This document shows, one piece after another, positions 34,601 through 42,632 of a stretch of 47,571 nucleotides of DNA (the first letter of the stretch is position 1; every line of letters begins with the position of its first letter). The notes under the pieces are model-generated. The model was not told the origin of the DNA. It saw only the letters and a list, made by a program, of their open reading frames with translations, and made no database searches. The stretch spans positions 1-47,571 of the forward strand of contig DPDG01000066.1 in NCBI GenBank assembly GCA_003526375.1. Reading direction: 5' to 3'. Both the position numbers and the translations under genes were made by a program. Source of the DNA: Lentisphaeria bacterium. GTDB lineage: Bacteria; Verrucomicrobiota; Lentisphaeria; Victivallales; UBA1829.

Positions 34601-34922
34601 AGAGTGGTCCAAAGTCTGGCGCAGGCTTTACCAATGGGGATACTCCACACCGGAAGTGAAAGTCGCGCCCTGCTGGAATCCCGCAACGCTGAAGTCAGAC
34701 AGAAGCGACTGGCGCATCACGACTTACCGCAAGGGAAAAGAGCTCGTTGCGGCGGTAAGCAATTTCGGTGACACGGCGGAAGGGACACTCGATCTTTCCG
34801 GCGTCCATGCCGTCCGGGCGGTTGACTGGGAAAGCGGCAGGGAACTGCCTGTCGGCAACGGCTCTCTGCCCCTGAAACTTCAGAAACATGATTTCAGACT
34901 GATTCACATTACAACAAAATAA
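31617..34922 (+). CDS. Secreted CBM9-like plus DUF6067-like glycosidase protein
   Basis: An 1101-residue protein with a signal peptide (about 1-18). Residues about 25-230 match a CBM9-like sugar-binding module (MDGTLSAGEWKDGIQVYGLV, FYFAAKTELP, LDDNVEVVICPP, GFWTLEARIPLKEF). A beta-rich middle follows. Residues about 690-1040 form a TIM-barrel-like glycosidase domain (REGMDGIYYDNIRDWSNPNP; VLTLHMTNTN), resembling DUF6067/GH123-like proteins; the acidic residues in YDNIRDW are candidate catalytic or substrate ligands. A small C-terminal beta domain closes it. The substrate is unknown. It overlaps the LamG gene by 4 nt. Confidence 0.83.
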   Translation: MKKLLTALFSALLFCCAAAPEQMKASLPEMKRRPVMDGTLSAGEWKDGIQVYGLVRHNSPYLSSRQGTLYFGMDKEYFYFAAKTELPPENVPLLNKVKKRDGAVYLDDNVEVVICPPDEKFVYQLIVNPSGVLFDRKYPVVNGGTTATDYKPWDPAVEFKSKLENGFWTLEARIPLKEFGFQETPRPGDVWKVLAGRSWQYPAEQTTLKKTLVFSNPEEMALFQWNPDTPHISFTGLGKDAAKGDFRIEFTVTNPSPAPREIQHRISVVSDAAPRSLDSTLTVPPGKTVPVVLEFSEKTNVIRTLSAAFKDMKTGKTLYERTFIYDPALKTRWINPNQKRSAELEIGVYPYYKKVRARFGNPVEQVSGWQRGIFRIQSKDGKPVAERNGVKTSYGFETEFPFEPQAGEYILSAELTDANGKKVTKSRSFLIEKFPWEHNSIGCDRVIIPPFKAITCPTERSAEATLTGYRFRDGFFDRVTAADTENILAAPIRLTINGETAKETSFRFTEQSPDRIGTESGLRWSGGTVQVRGVMDYDGFYRFTMKFRPDGMQKINSAVLTVPLKKEYVKLIHSLCNRMKYNDAKFLPEKDGVIWRSSQSAKTPQLSGSFRPYVWIGRLGKGIAWMSESDRGWSLNPDGDALEVVSLPDRTELRIHLVNLPTEWEKEFTLEQAFQATPVKPQPDYRRKLLERATLPNGWNLCTFAGSSCWGSWGSTFFFPLGKDYSFVNYLAAKKFTPESEKQIVSGFVKRHGGGFSEAQKSFLKRHLERGILYAKQAKYKVPYLNSRFSHLDWREYKTYMDEWWCSDYRAGNADDYNNTPVKSYQDMALYYLRRLVREGMDGIYYDNIRDWSNPNPVTGPAWRRRDGQMQPYFDIFALREFVRRTAVMLYQEKKTFPDGRPVLTLHMTNTNLVPVLAFGTIALDLEAEYGSKDFQDRFTEGYLQSCTLGLQTGVIPEILVQITGKNREFVTRTFLAVTLAYDLPFVMNGGGLTGEWSKVWRRLYQWGYSTPEVKVAPCWNPATLKSDRSDWRITTYRKGKELVAAVSNFGDTAEGTLDLSGVHAVRAVDWESGRELPVGNGSLPLKLQKHDFRLIHITTK

Positions 34923-34940
34923 ATGGAAAGGACAGAATCC

Positions 34941-36437
34941 ATGAAATGGTCTCTCGCAACGTTTGCCGTCTGCATCGCTCTCGGCGTTCAGGCAGATAAT
35001 ATTGTATTGAAAAATGATAATTTCCAGCGGCAGTTGTACGGCTGGAACACCCCATCCTACTGGGCGGGAAAAACTGCGCAGATTGAAGAAAACGGCAAAA
35101 AATATCTTCAACTGGAATCCGGCACACGCGGCGCCGAAGTGTTCGGGCGCGCGCTCGGATACGGCAGACAGATCGAATACTTTGCCGGCACGACGATTCA
35201 GATTCAGCTCCGGGCAAAGGGAAGCGGCAAATTCAGCGCCGGAGTTCTTACCTACGGGTTCAATTCGGGAACTCCCTCTTACCTCCCCGGAGGAGAAAAA
35301 CAGCTAACGGATACGTTCCAGACATTCGATTTCAAACTTGTCATTCCCTCCCGCTGCCGCCAGATTCTGCCTTATCTGCAAGTCAACGGCGAGGGTAAAT
35401 TGATCGCGGAATGGTACAAAATGGAAGCCGTATCCGAAAAGGGCGCGTCCATCACGGCGAAAACACCGATGCAGATCATCAAGTCCGCGGATCGGATTGC
35501 ACCCGTCACGTTCCAATCCACCCTCCCTTCGCAGAAAATTACAATCTGCCGGAAGAACGATAAAAGCGTAACGGAAAAGAGCGTCGTTTCCAATGCGGAC
35601 GGCACGATCACGGTTCAGCCGGAAAAACAGGGAAAAGGCATCATCGAACTCTCCGCCTCCGCAAAAGGAGTCCATGCCTCCGCCTACATCGACGTGGAAA
35701 ATCCGGCGGAATATGACAAAACCGACGCCATCGCGAAAAAAGTGAAACTGCCCGCAAAGCTGAACATCCTCGTCATCGGGGACAGCCTCTCCGACTTCTA
35801 CCGGGGACAGAACTACATCGACCGTCTTTCCTTCTGGCTGAACAAATACAACCCGGATGAAGTATCCGTCAGAAATGCGGGAGTCGGAGGCGATTACGTG
35901 CGGCGCGTGGAGGAACGTCTCGCGGGCACCATCCCCGGCGCAAGACACGCCTATCGTCAGAATATGTATGACAATCTTTTCGCACAGCCCTACGACCTGA
36001 TTTTCATCTTCCTCGGACAGAACGACACCCGTTCGCTCCGGACACAGAAGTTCGAAAAACCGCTCATGTCCCCGGAACAGCAGGAAAAAGGGCTCCGCAG
36101 CATCCTTGACTTCATCGGCAAACGCTCCAAAGCCAAAGTCATTCTGATCTCGCCCTCGCCATCTTATGCGCAACTCTTTGAAGACCGTTCCGCCAAAATG
36201 GCTCCCGGAGCGGAAATGGTGATGTACGGCAAAAAGGACCTCGTCGATCAGTATGACGAGGTCAACCGGAAACTCTGCAAGGAGCTGAATCTGGACTATG
36301 TCGACATCCTGACGCCGATGCGCAGGGCGAAAGACCTGAAATCGCTCTATGTGGCGGACGGCGTTCACCTGAGCCCTGAGGGCGGCAGGATGATCGCAGA
36401 CGAACTTTTAAAATATTTTGCAGAGAAATACCGCTGA
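34941..36437 (+). CDS. Secreted SGNH/GDSL hydrolase with N-terminal sugar-binding-like domain
   Basis: A 498-residue protein started at 34941, where a signal peptide (1-18) begins; AAAGGA lies upstream, and the in-frame ATG at 34923 would precede the signal. Residues about 20-165 are a beta-sandwich module. The C-terminal SGNH hydrolase has ILVIGDSLSDF (block I, Ser282), NAGVGGDYV (block II), FLGQNDT (block III) and DGVHLS (block V, Asp-x-x-His). It is likely a carbohydrate esterase removing acetyl or similar groups from the glycan attacked by its neighbours. It is followed by the next gene after 3 nt. Confidence 0.88.
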   Translation: MKWSLATFAVCIALGVQADNIVLKNDNFQRQLYGWNTPSYWAGKTAQIEENGKKYLQLESGTRGAEVFGRALGYGRQIEYFAGTTIQIQLRAKGSGKFSAGVLTYGFNSGTPSYLPGGEKQLTDTFQTFDFKLVIPSRCRQILPYLQVNGEGKLIAEWYKMEAVSEKGASITAKTPMQIIKSADRIAPVTFQSTLPSQKITICRKNDKSVTEKSVVSNADGTITVQPEKQGKGIIELSASAKGVHASAYIDVENPAEYDKTDAIAKKVKLPAKLNILVIGDSLSDFYRGQNYIDRLSFWLNKYNPDEVSVRNAGVGGDYVRRVEERLAGTIPGARHAYRQNMYDNLFAQPYDLIFIFLGQNDTRSLRTQKFEKPLMSPEQQEKGLRSILDFIGKRSKAKVILISPSPSYAQLFEDRSAKMAPGAEMVMYGKKDLVDQYDEVNRKLCKELNLDYVDILTPMRRAKDLKSLYVADGVHLSPEGGRMIADELLKYFAEKYR

Positions 36438-36440
36438 TTC

Positions 36441-38456
36441 ATGAATACCGAACTTTTTCCGCACGATTCGTTTCATCCCGTTCTGCGCCTCTACATTCCT
36501 TACTGGAATGAGGAACACATCCGGCAGGAAGCCATACGCTACTGCCGGGAGACGGGAATCCGGGACATCCTTCTCTTTTCCGATGCCCAGTATCTGGTCT
36601 GGAACCAGCTTTCCCCGCAGGAGATTGAACGGGAATACGGTGTCTGGAGCCGCAGCATCAAAGCATTCCGTGAGTCCGGCATCAGAACGGTCGGGATCAA
36701 CTGCAGTCTGATGCAGATGCAGTCCAAGGCGGATCACCGGAACCATTCGGATTATGACTTCTGGCTGACCTCCGCCGACGGAAGCTGTCTGCACAACCTC
36801 CCCTGCCCCATGGACCCGAAACTGGACGCCTACATCGATCTTTTTTTCGGAAAACTGGCGGCAACCGGTGCGGACTATCTCTACATGGACGACGATCTGC
36901 GGTATATGAACAATACCGTCGGCAACTCCCTCGGCTGCTTCTGCCCCCTGCATCTGAAATGGTTCAGCGAACTGACCGGAAAAGAATGGGATGCGGACAC
37001 CCTGAAAGAGGCGGTTCTGAACGATCCGGAACTGCGGCGGACATGGGTTCGTTTCAACGGGGCAAGACTGGAGGAGATCGCCTCCCGTATCGGGCGGGCG
37101 GCAAAACGTGCCAACCCTGCCGTCCGCGTGGGGCTGATGGTTCCGTGTGTCAACGGGATTCCGCTTTCCGGCAATGATCTGGTGAAAACCGCGGAGAACA
37201 TCGCCGCCGGAAGCCGTACGCTCCTGCGCCCCTGTATCGGTCCCTACCAGGATTACAACCGCAAAATGGTGTTCGCGGGACTGTATCATCTGGAAATGAC
37301 ACGGAAAATCTTCGGAGACTCGGCGGATTATACGCCGGAAATTGAGACATCGCCCTCGACGGCAGTCTCGAAATCCGCCACCGTAGCGCGTCTGTATATG
37401 ATGCAGGGACTCCTGAACAGGATGAACGCGCCGTTGTTCACAACGGTCGGTTACTGCGGCGACACGCCGTTTCTGGAACCGCGTTATCCAAGGATGCTGA
37501 AAGAGTCCATGCCGTTCTTCCGGAGCGTCCTGCGCCATGCGCCGGAACCGTCCAGTCGCCGCGGCATCGGGCTGTTTTCGAACCTGAATGCGCCGTTGCA
37601 GTATGAGGCTCCGGTGAAAAACATCACCGGGCTCTATTTCCCCGCCTGCGTTCTCCACGACATACTGGACAGCGCGGGACTGCCGCACACCTACGAAAAG
37701 AGCCCGGTCTCCTTTCTCTGCGGAATCCATGCCGCGGCTTTGTCGGAACGGGAAGCGGAAGAAGTCTTGAGCGGAGGCGTATTTCTGGACGCACTCGCGG
37801 CGGAGATTCTCGTCGGGAAAGGACTGGGTTCCCTGATCGGCGTAACCTCAGTCACGCCCCTGCCTTATGCGGCGGCGGAACAGTGTGTCATGCCGGAAAT
37901 ATTCGGCTCTTATACGGGAAGTTACATGCAGAGCCGCATCGCGCAGCCGGGCACCGTCAGAAGACTTGTCCCGGAACCGGGAGCGGAGGAAGTTACCGGA
38001 TTTGCGGATCACGACCTGAAACATCTCTATCCGGCAGTGATCCGTTTCCGCAACAGGCTCGGCGGCAGGATTGCGGTTCTGCCGTATGAGATCCGGGAAA
38101 CCGCAGACAATGTGGCGGTCTATCATCTGATCTGCCATCAGCGGCAGAAAATGTTTCATGCCCTGACGGACTGGATGGACCCGACACTGCTTCCCTGCCG
38201 TTTTCCGGACGGTTCGGAAATCGTGATACAGTACTGGCGCGAGGTGAAACATTCCATTCTGGTGCTGACCAATATCGCCTATGATGTTTACGATTCCTAC
38301 GAGCTGGAAAGTTCCCTGCCTCTGGATCATGCGCAATGTATCGCGGACGACGGTTCCATCCGTCCGTTGAAATGGTCGGGCGGAATTCTCCATGAACGCC
38401 TCGAACCGTTTCACCCGTTGATGATCCTGATACAGGAAACGGCAGGCGGAGATTGA
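36441..38456 (+). CDS. TIM-barrel glycosidase-like protein, cytoplasmic
   Basis: A 671-residue protein with no signal peptide. The first half reads as a TIM barrel resembling GH42/beta-galactosidase-like proteins: LRLYIPYWNEEHIRQEAIRY, YGVWSRSIKAFRESGI, ATGADYLYMDDDLRYM and a Cys-rich CFCPLHLKWF segment like the metal site of GH42 relatives. ADYTPEIETSPS holds a possible nucleophile Glu. The last third has an amidotransferase-like and a beta domain. It probably handles imported oligosaccharide released by the secreted enzymes. The family is not assigned with certainty. Confidence 0.65.
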   Translation: MNTELFPHDSFHPVLRLYIPYWNEEHIRQEAIRYCRETGIRDILLFSDAQYLVWNQLSPQEIEREYGVWSRSIKAFRESGIRTVGINCSLMQMQSKADHRNHSDYDFWLTSADGSCLHNLPCPMDPKLDAYIDLFFGKLAATGADYLYMDDDLRYMNNTVGNSLGCFCPLHLKWFSELTGKEWDADTLKEAVLNDPELRRTWVRFNGARLEEIASRIGRAAKRANPAVRVGLMVPCVNGIPLSGNDLVKTAENIAAGSRTLLRPCIGPYQDYNRKMVFAGLYHLEMTRKIFGDSADYTPEIETSPSTAVSKSATVARLYMMQGLLNRMNAPLFTTVGYCGDTPFLEPRYPRMLKESMPFFRSVLRHAPEPSSRRGIGLFSNLNAPLQYEAPVKNITGLYFPACVLHDILDSAGLPHTYEKSPVSFLCGIHAAALSEREAEEVLSGGVFLDALAAEILVGKGLGSLIGVTSVTPLPYAAAEQCVMPEIFGSYTGSYMQSRIAQPGTVRRLVPEPGAEEVTGFADHDLKHLYPAVIRFRNRLGGRIAVLPYEIRETADNVAVYHLICHQRQKMFHALTDWMDPTLLPCRFPDGSEIVIQYWREVKHSILVLTNIAYDVYDSYELESSLPLDHAQCIADDGSIRPLKWSGGILHERLEPFHPLMILIQETAGGD

Positions 38457-38487
38457 TTTTTCTGTCCGGGCATGTATCTTATACGGC

Positions 38488-38757
38488 ATGGAACAGAAAA
38501 TCGTCAAATGCAGAAAAAATTGCGGAGCCTGCTGTATCGCGCCTTCGATCTCAGCTCCGATCCCCGGCATGCCGCACGGGAAAAAGGCGTTTACCCGGTG
38601 CGTCAATCTGGCGGACGACATGAGCTGTAAAATATTCGGTTCGCCGGACCGTCCCGCGGTATGCGCCTCTCTGAAACCGAGTTATGAGATGTGCGGGGAA
38701 AACCGTGAGGAGGCGCTGGCGTATCTCGAACAACTGGAACGGGATACCGCGCCGTAA
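38488..38757 (+). CDS. YkgJ-type cysteine cluster protein
   Basis: An 89-residue protein. The YkgJ/UPF0153 arrangement is seen: C8, C12, C15, C16 (KCRKNCGACC), then C38, C47, C59 and C69. It is presumed to bind zinc or an iron-sulfur centre. It is the last gene of the operon, 31 nt after the TIM-barrel gene, and a large palindrome follows. Family members are small and of unknown function. Confidence 0.85.
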   Translation: MEQKIVKCRKNCGACCIAPSISAPIPGMPHGKKAFTRCVNLADDMSCKIFGSPDRPAVCASLKPSYEMCGENREEALAYLEQLERDTAP

Positions 38758-38764
38758 TCATACT

Positions 38765-38834
38765 CTGCCGCATCAGGGCGGAAACGGGACGGGCCCCCGC
38801 TTTCCGCCGAGTCCCCGTCTGTATGCGGCGGCAG
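38765..38834. terminator. Nested palindrome between convergent genes
   Basis: The inner hairpin has GGCGGAAA (38777-38784) against TTTCCGCC (38801-38808), extended by CGGG/CCCG. The outer arms, CTGCCGCAT (38765-38773) and ATGCGG..GGCAG (38823-38834), also pair. It lies between the YkgJ-type and MATE genes, which converge. A T-run is weak on both sides. Confidence 0.6.
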
Positions 38835-38837
38835 TCT

Positions 38838-40217
38838 TTACATCCATAACATCTTCACGATCTTCTTTGTGATCAGAAGTTTGCGCCTGATCAGCGCAGC
38901 GGGGTTATCTTTCCAGCGGAACGTGACCATTGCCGCGGCAGCCATCATGACCAGCTTGGATACCGGCATTGCCAGCCATACGCCGTCCAGTTTGAAGAAC
39001 AGCGGCAGAATCACCAGAGCAAGCGGCATCGCAACCAGGCAGTCCGTATAAATCAGGATGGAAGAAAGCGTATGACGCCCCTTCGCCTGAAGATACGCGC
39101 ACATCACCTGGAACAATCCCAGCGAGACAAATCCGAATGAACTCAGAATCAGTCCCCGGAACGTGATCGCGGCAAGCTCCGGCGTTGCATTGAATGCACG
39201 GGCGATCAGCGCCCTGCCCCAGATGGTCGCGATCATTGCGATGACTCCGAAAATCAGAGCGGCAAGCATTCCGTAGCGGAATATGCGTTTTCTGCGCGTG
39301 CGTTCCCCGGTTCCGTTGAAGAAACTGACCAGCGGCTGGATTCCGGTCGAGAAACCGCCGTCCATGAGCATCACGACTTCGACCACGCTTGCGATGATCG
39401 CATATGCGGCAATCGCGGTGAGCCCGCCGTAAATCCCCGCGAAAATATTATGCAGGAGAATCACCAGCGTCGCCGCAAGCTGAAGACCGAACGAAGGAAG
39501 TCCGGTCAGCATGATCTTGCCGAGAATCGACGCATACGGGCGCAGATGAGCAAAACGGAATCTGATCTTGATTTTCCCGCGCACGAAGTAGCCGACGGCA
39601 AGGATGCATGTAATCAACTGGGCAAGAATCGTCGCCCATGCGGAGCCCTCGACGCCCCACTTCATCGCGATCACCATCCAGTAATCCAGAACAATGTTCG
39701 CAATCAGCCCCGCAAGCATGATGAACATGGCGCTGTACTGCGCTTTGGTATGGCGCATGACAGCCAGCAGGGAACAGGTCACGATCTGAAACACGCATCC
39801 TCCGCTGACAATCAGCGCGTAATTGCGCGCCGAAGCGAAGATCGCCTCGTCCGCCCCCATCAGGCCGACAAGCCGGCTGGTCAGCGGGGAAACGGCGCCC
39901 AGAATAATTCCCAGCGGAATCATGATGAAGATCAGATTGCCGAAGAAGAGCCCTGCGGTCCGCAGTTTGTCGCGCCCGCGGCAGTAGGCGATGGTGATCG
40001 CGCTTCCGTTCCCCAGCATCTCGCCGATCCCGAGATAAAGACACGCGAACGGATATGCCACATTGATTGCCGCAAGTCCCTCCGTGCCCGCGCCCCAGCC
40101 GACGAAAAGACCGTCTACCAGAATGTAAATTCCCGACAGCAGCATACTGATCGCCGCCGGAACCGTATAACTTAAAAAACCTCTGAAATCCTTATTTAAT
40201 GTAAAAATTTTTCTCAT
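38838..40217 (-). CDS. MATE family efflux transporter
   Basis: A 459-residue, twelve-helix MATE transporter when started at 40217 (MRKIFTLNKDFRGFLSYTVP), which is the typical family start; 39 further residues are open upstream but read as non-coding leader. DGLFVGWGAG in helix 1-2 and the internal two-fold repeat of six helices fit the NorM/DinF-type family. It exports drugs or cationic metabolites with Na+ or H+. A long (about 200 nt) leader with hairpins and a short upstream frame precedes it. Confidence 0.92.
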   Translation of the reverse strand: MRKIFTLNKDFRGFLSYTVPAAISMLLSGIYILVDGLFVGWGAGTEGLAAINVAYPFACLYLGIGEMLGNGSAITIAYCRGRDKLRTAGLFFGNLIFIMIPLGIILGAVSPLTSRLVGLMGADEAIFASARNYALIVSGGCVFQIVTCSLLAVMRHTKAQYSAMFIMLAGLIANIVLDYWMVIAMKWGVEGSAWATILAQLITCILAVGYFVRGKIKIRFRFAHLRPYASILGKIMLTGLPSFGLQLAATLVILLHNIFAGIYGGLTAIAAYAIIASVVEVVMLMDGGFSTGIQPLVSFFNGTGERTRRKRIFRYGMLAALIFGVIAMIATIWGRALIARAFNATPELAAITFRGLILSSFGFVSLGLFQVMCAYLQAKGRHTLSSILIYTDCLVAMPLALVILPLFFKLDGVWLAMPVSKLVMMAAAAMVTFRWKDNPAALIRRKLLITKKIVKMLWM

Positions 40218-40374
40218 GATGATACCTGATGATAGCACTCCCTGCGGAAACGCTGTTCCCGGTTCCGCAAACAAATACGGTCCGCACCCGTCGTGGGGTG
40301 CGCATCCATGAGAAAAAAGGCGGAGGCGGTTCAAAATGGCAGTCCTGAATGAATTTCGATCTGTCTATTCTCAT
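40192..40374 (-). other. Possible upstream small frame overlapping the MATE start
   Basis: A 60-codon frame begins at an ATG with a strong GAGAGGTG ribosome site and runs 26 nt into the MATE gene in another frame. The MATE ATG itself has a weak site, so the frame could couple translation. The DNA between them folds into hairpins (40244-40268 and 40283-40302). The peptide resembles nothing known and may not be functional in itself. Confidence 0.35.
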
Positions 40375-40715
40375 TTTACACCTCTCGCATTGTCGTTTTC
40401 CATAAAACCCCTTTATTTAGACTGCATTATAAAAAAAAAGTTCCGTCGAAACAATGAAAATACGAATATTTTTTCGTTTTTTTATTATCGGACAGGATCG
40501 CCGCAGCTCCGGAATTCAGGAAAAACTCAATTTTTACCCGTTTCCCTTTCTGCGAAAGCTGCGGCAGACGCACCACCGGCCGCCTTCTTTTCAAATCTTC
40601 AATAAGTTGCCGTTTTTCTCTTGACAAATCGGATTTCAGGATTATTTTTGAATCAAAGGAAGGTGCGCGGCGCATCTTCAAAAAAATAAAAACCATATCA
40701 CCAAGGGGGGAAATT
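40375..40715. promoter_or_regulatory. Divergent promoter region of MATE and AhpD-like genes
   Basis: On the minus strand, TTGTTT and TATAAT (40426-40454) are 17 nt apart and direct the MATE gene. On the plus strand, TTGACA (40621-40626) and TATTTT (40643-40648) are 16 nt apart and direct the AhpD-like gene. Between them a 9-bp inverted repeat, GCCGCAGCT/AGCTGCGGC, occurs at 40500-40508 and 40557-40565. No gene is seen in this interval. Confidence 0.6.
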
Positions 40716-41093
40716 ATGGCAAGCATCAAACTGTTCAACAAAGATGGCGACAAAAAGGCGGTCGAGCTCCAGAACGGAATCGAAAAGAAATTCGGATTTG
40801 TTCCGGAGGTGTTTCAGGCGATGGGCAGAAATGGAGACTTTCTTCAGGAGGCGCTCCATTTGGGTGAAGTCGCAGGAAAAGGACTTGATCCCAAGACGAA
40901 AGAGCTGATTGCGGTTGCGATCAGCGCAGTCAACGGATGCGAATACTGCCTCAGCGCGCACCGCGGAGCGGCAAAAGCGGCGGGTGTCACCGACGAGGAA
41001 ATCACTGCGGCGATCGAAGTCGCGGCGATGATGAGTCTTTACAACAACTTCAACAAAGCATTGGGGCTTAAACTCGACCTCAAGGCAAAATAA
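40716..41093 (+). CDS. Carboxymuconolactone decarboxylase (AhpD-like) family protein
   Basis: A 125-residue protein with the AhpD-type redox motif C75-x-x-C78-x-x-x-H82 (GCEYCLSAHRGAAKAAG), preceded by a helical segment ending in KTKELIAVAISAV. Members act as peroxidase-like or thiol-disulfide proteins, usually as oligomers. CCAAGGGGGG lies before the ATG and a consensus promoter upstream. The next gene starts 7 nt downstream, so the pair is probably co-expressed. Confidence 0.9.
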   Translation: MASIKLFNKDGDKKAVELQNGIEKKFGFVPEVFQAMGRNGDFLQEALHLGEVAGKGLDPKTKELIAVAISAVNGCEYCLSAHRGAAKAAGVTDEEITAAIEVAAMMSLYNNFNKALGLKLDLKAK

Positions 41094-41100
41094 GGGCAAC

Positions 41101-42345
41101 ATGGGCGCGGACATCGACTGGAAGAGCATCATTTACCGCGGAGTGGAATCCGATGAACTGGATTACAAAGCCGCACAGAACTGGCTGCAGCTGCCGCGTT
41201 CCGGAAAAGCGAAGTTCGTCCGTCATTGTCTCGCCATGGCAAACACAAAAGGCGGGTATGTCGTGGTCGGCGTCGGAGAAGACGCGTCCGGGCAGCCCGC
41301 TGTTTTTACCGGGCTCACGCCTGAAGAAGCCCAGTCTTTCGATCCGACGGCGGTCGGCAGTTTCATCAACCGTTACGCCGATCCGCAGATTGATTTCACG
41401 CTTGAGCGTCCCGTTGTGGACGGCAAACGCTACGTCGTATTCGTGATCCGGCGTTTCAGCAGTCTTCCGCACGTCTGCTCGGCAGGTTACGAGCATGAGC
41501 TTCTGCAGGGGGTGTTCTATATCCGCACCGCAGACGCGTCCAGCCGTCCTGCATACCGCTCCAGCGAAATTCACGGCATTATCCAGCGTGCCATGCGGAA
41601 CCAGCGGGAACAGCTCGGACGCATGATCCGCGGGTTGCTCTACGAAACGCACAACGCGGTAACACCTGCGGAAGAAGGGCAAAGCCATTTTGCCGAAGAA
41701 ACGGCGCATTCCCATAATTTTTTCATGAAACGCCGGAAGAATATCTCCGGTCCCAGCTTTACGATTGAGCTTACGGTCACGCCCGACGAATATGTTTCCG
41801 AGCGTTTCACCCTGAGCGAACTCAGGCATCAGGCGGAGGCTGCATACGATTTTCATCCGAATTCCGCTTTCATCGCTCCGGGCGACCTGCGTGAAGCCTA
41901 TGTGACAAATGTCTCCCTGCGCTTTGCATCCGAAGCGAGAGTCTGGCAGATTTACCAGTCGGGGCTTTTTCACTTCATTGCGGCATACCCGCTGAAAGGT
42001 TCCGTGGAATACAGATTTCTTCTTGACTTCTTCGCAGACGCAATGCAGTTCCTTTCCGGGCTCTATGCCGGGCTCGGTTTCGACGAGCAGTCCCTCCAGA
42101 TCGCCCTTGCGCTGAACCACGTGGAAAATCTCGAACTCGGAATCGAAGGCACCGCGCCCGACCGTTACCTTTGCCGGATTCCGGAAATTACGGTCAGCCA
42201 GACACGAACCGCCGCAGACCTTGCCAGCGGATATATTTCCCATGCCGCCGGTCTTCTGCGTTCCGTCTGCGAGCGTTTCAATCTGCCGGAAGGCTGCCAC
42301 AGAAATGCCCCGCAGATGATGAAAAAGCATCTGAATCTCCTGTAA
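41101..42345 (+). CDS. AlbA_2 (Schlafen-type) domain protein
   Basis: A 414-residue protein. The AlbA_2 domain occupies about residues 14-150: ESDELDYKAAQNW, FVRHCLAMANTKGGYVVVGV, LTPEEAQSF and VFVIRRF. It usually binds nucleic acid or regulates transcription. The remaining 260 residues are not recognised and look alpha/beta. AAGGGC precedes the ATG. It is linked by a 7-nt gap to the AhpD-like gene; a redox-linked regulator is one possible reading, but unproven. Confidence 0.75.
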   Translation: MGADIDWKSIIYRGVESDELDYKAAQNWLQLPRSGKAKFVRHCLAMANTKGGYVVVGVGEDASGQPAVFTGLTPEEAQSFDPTAVGSFINRYADPQIDFTLERPVVDGKRYVVFVIRRFSSLPHVCSAGYEHELLQGVFYIRTADASSRPAYRSSEIHGIIQRAMRNQREQLGRMIRGLLYETHNAVTPAEEGQSHFAEETAHSHNFFMKRRKNISGPSFTIELTVTPDEYVSERFTLSELRHQAEAAYDFHPNSAFIAPGDLREAYVTNVSLRFASEARVWQIYQSGLFHFIAAYPLKGSVEYRFLLDFFADAMQFLSGLYAGLGFDEQSLQIALALNHVENLELGIEGTAPDRYLCRIPEITVSQTRTAADLASGYISHAAGLLRSVCERFNLPEGCHRNAPQMMKKHLNLL

Positions 42346-42632
42346 AGCGCAGAAGCGGAACAGCCCCCCGCAAGGGTTCGGCACAATCCCGTTTTTATCT
42401 TCCCCCCCTGAATTTACTCAATTCGACTTTTCACGGAACCGTTTTCCACGATATCACAGAAAAAAATTATGATTTTTTTATGCTGACTTCTTTGCGCCGC
42501 TTCCGATTCACCGGAAAGAAAATACGCACGGACAGGAAGAGCGGATTCAGAAAAAAGCACTGGAAAAAACGGAAAAACAATGTATTGGTAAAGGATGAAA
42601 TTCGTCCGTCGGGCTAATTCGGGGGGATCGGG

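Noticed and set aside
32442..34634. A 730-codon open frame opposite the CBM9/DUF6067-like gene
   Set aside because: It mirrors a real gene with signal peptide, domains and coupled neighbours; its translation is Arg/His/Phe-rich without any domain. The same applies to long frames opposite the oxidoreductase (44789-46357), thrC (14756-15928) and the TIM-barrel gene (36408-37730).
40283..40302. Hairpin with an ACGA loop in the MATE leader, reminiscent of guanidine-II riboswitch stems
   Set aside because: Only one such stem is seen, and the closing pair next to the loop is C opposite C. The class needs two similar hairpins, so no riboswitch is called.
40659..40679. AGGTGCGCGGCGCATCT resembles part of the right-edge palindrome array
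   Set aside because: The match is about 17 nt with a two-base insertion and lacks the CGTGC hairpin core; chance similarity in a G/C-rich stretch is likely.
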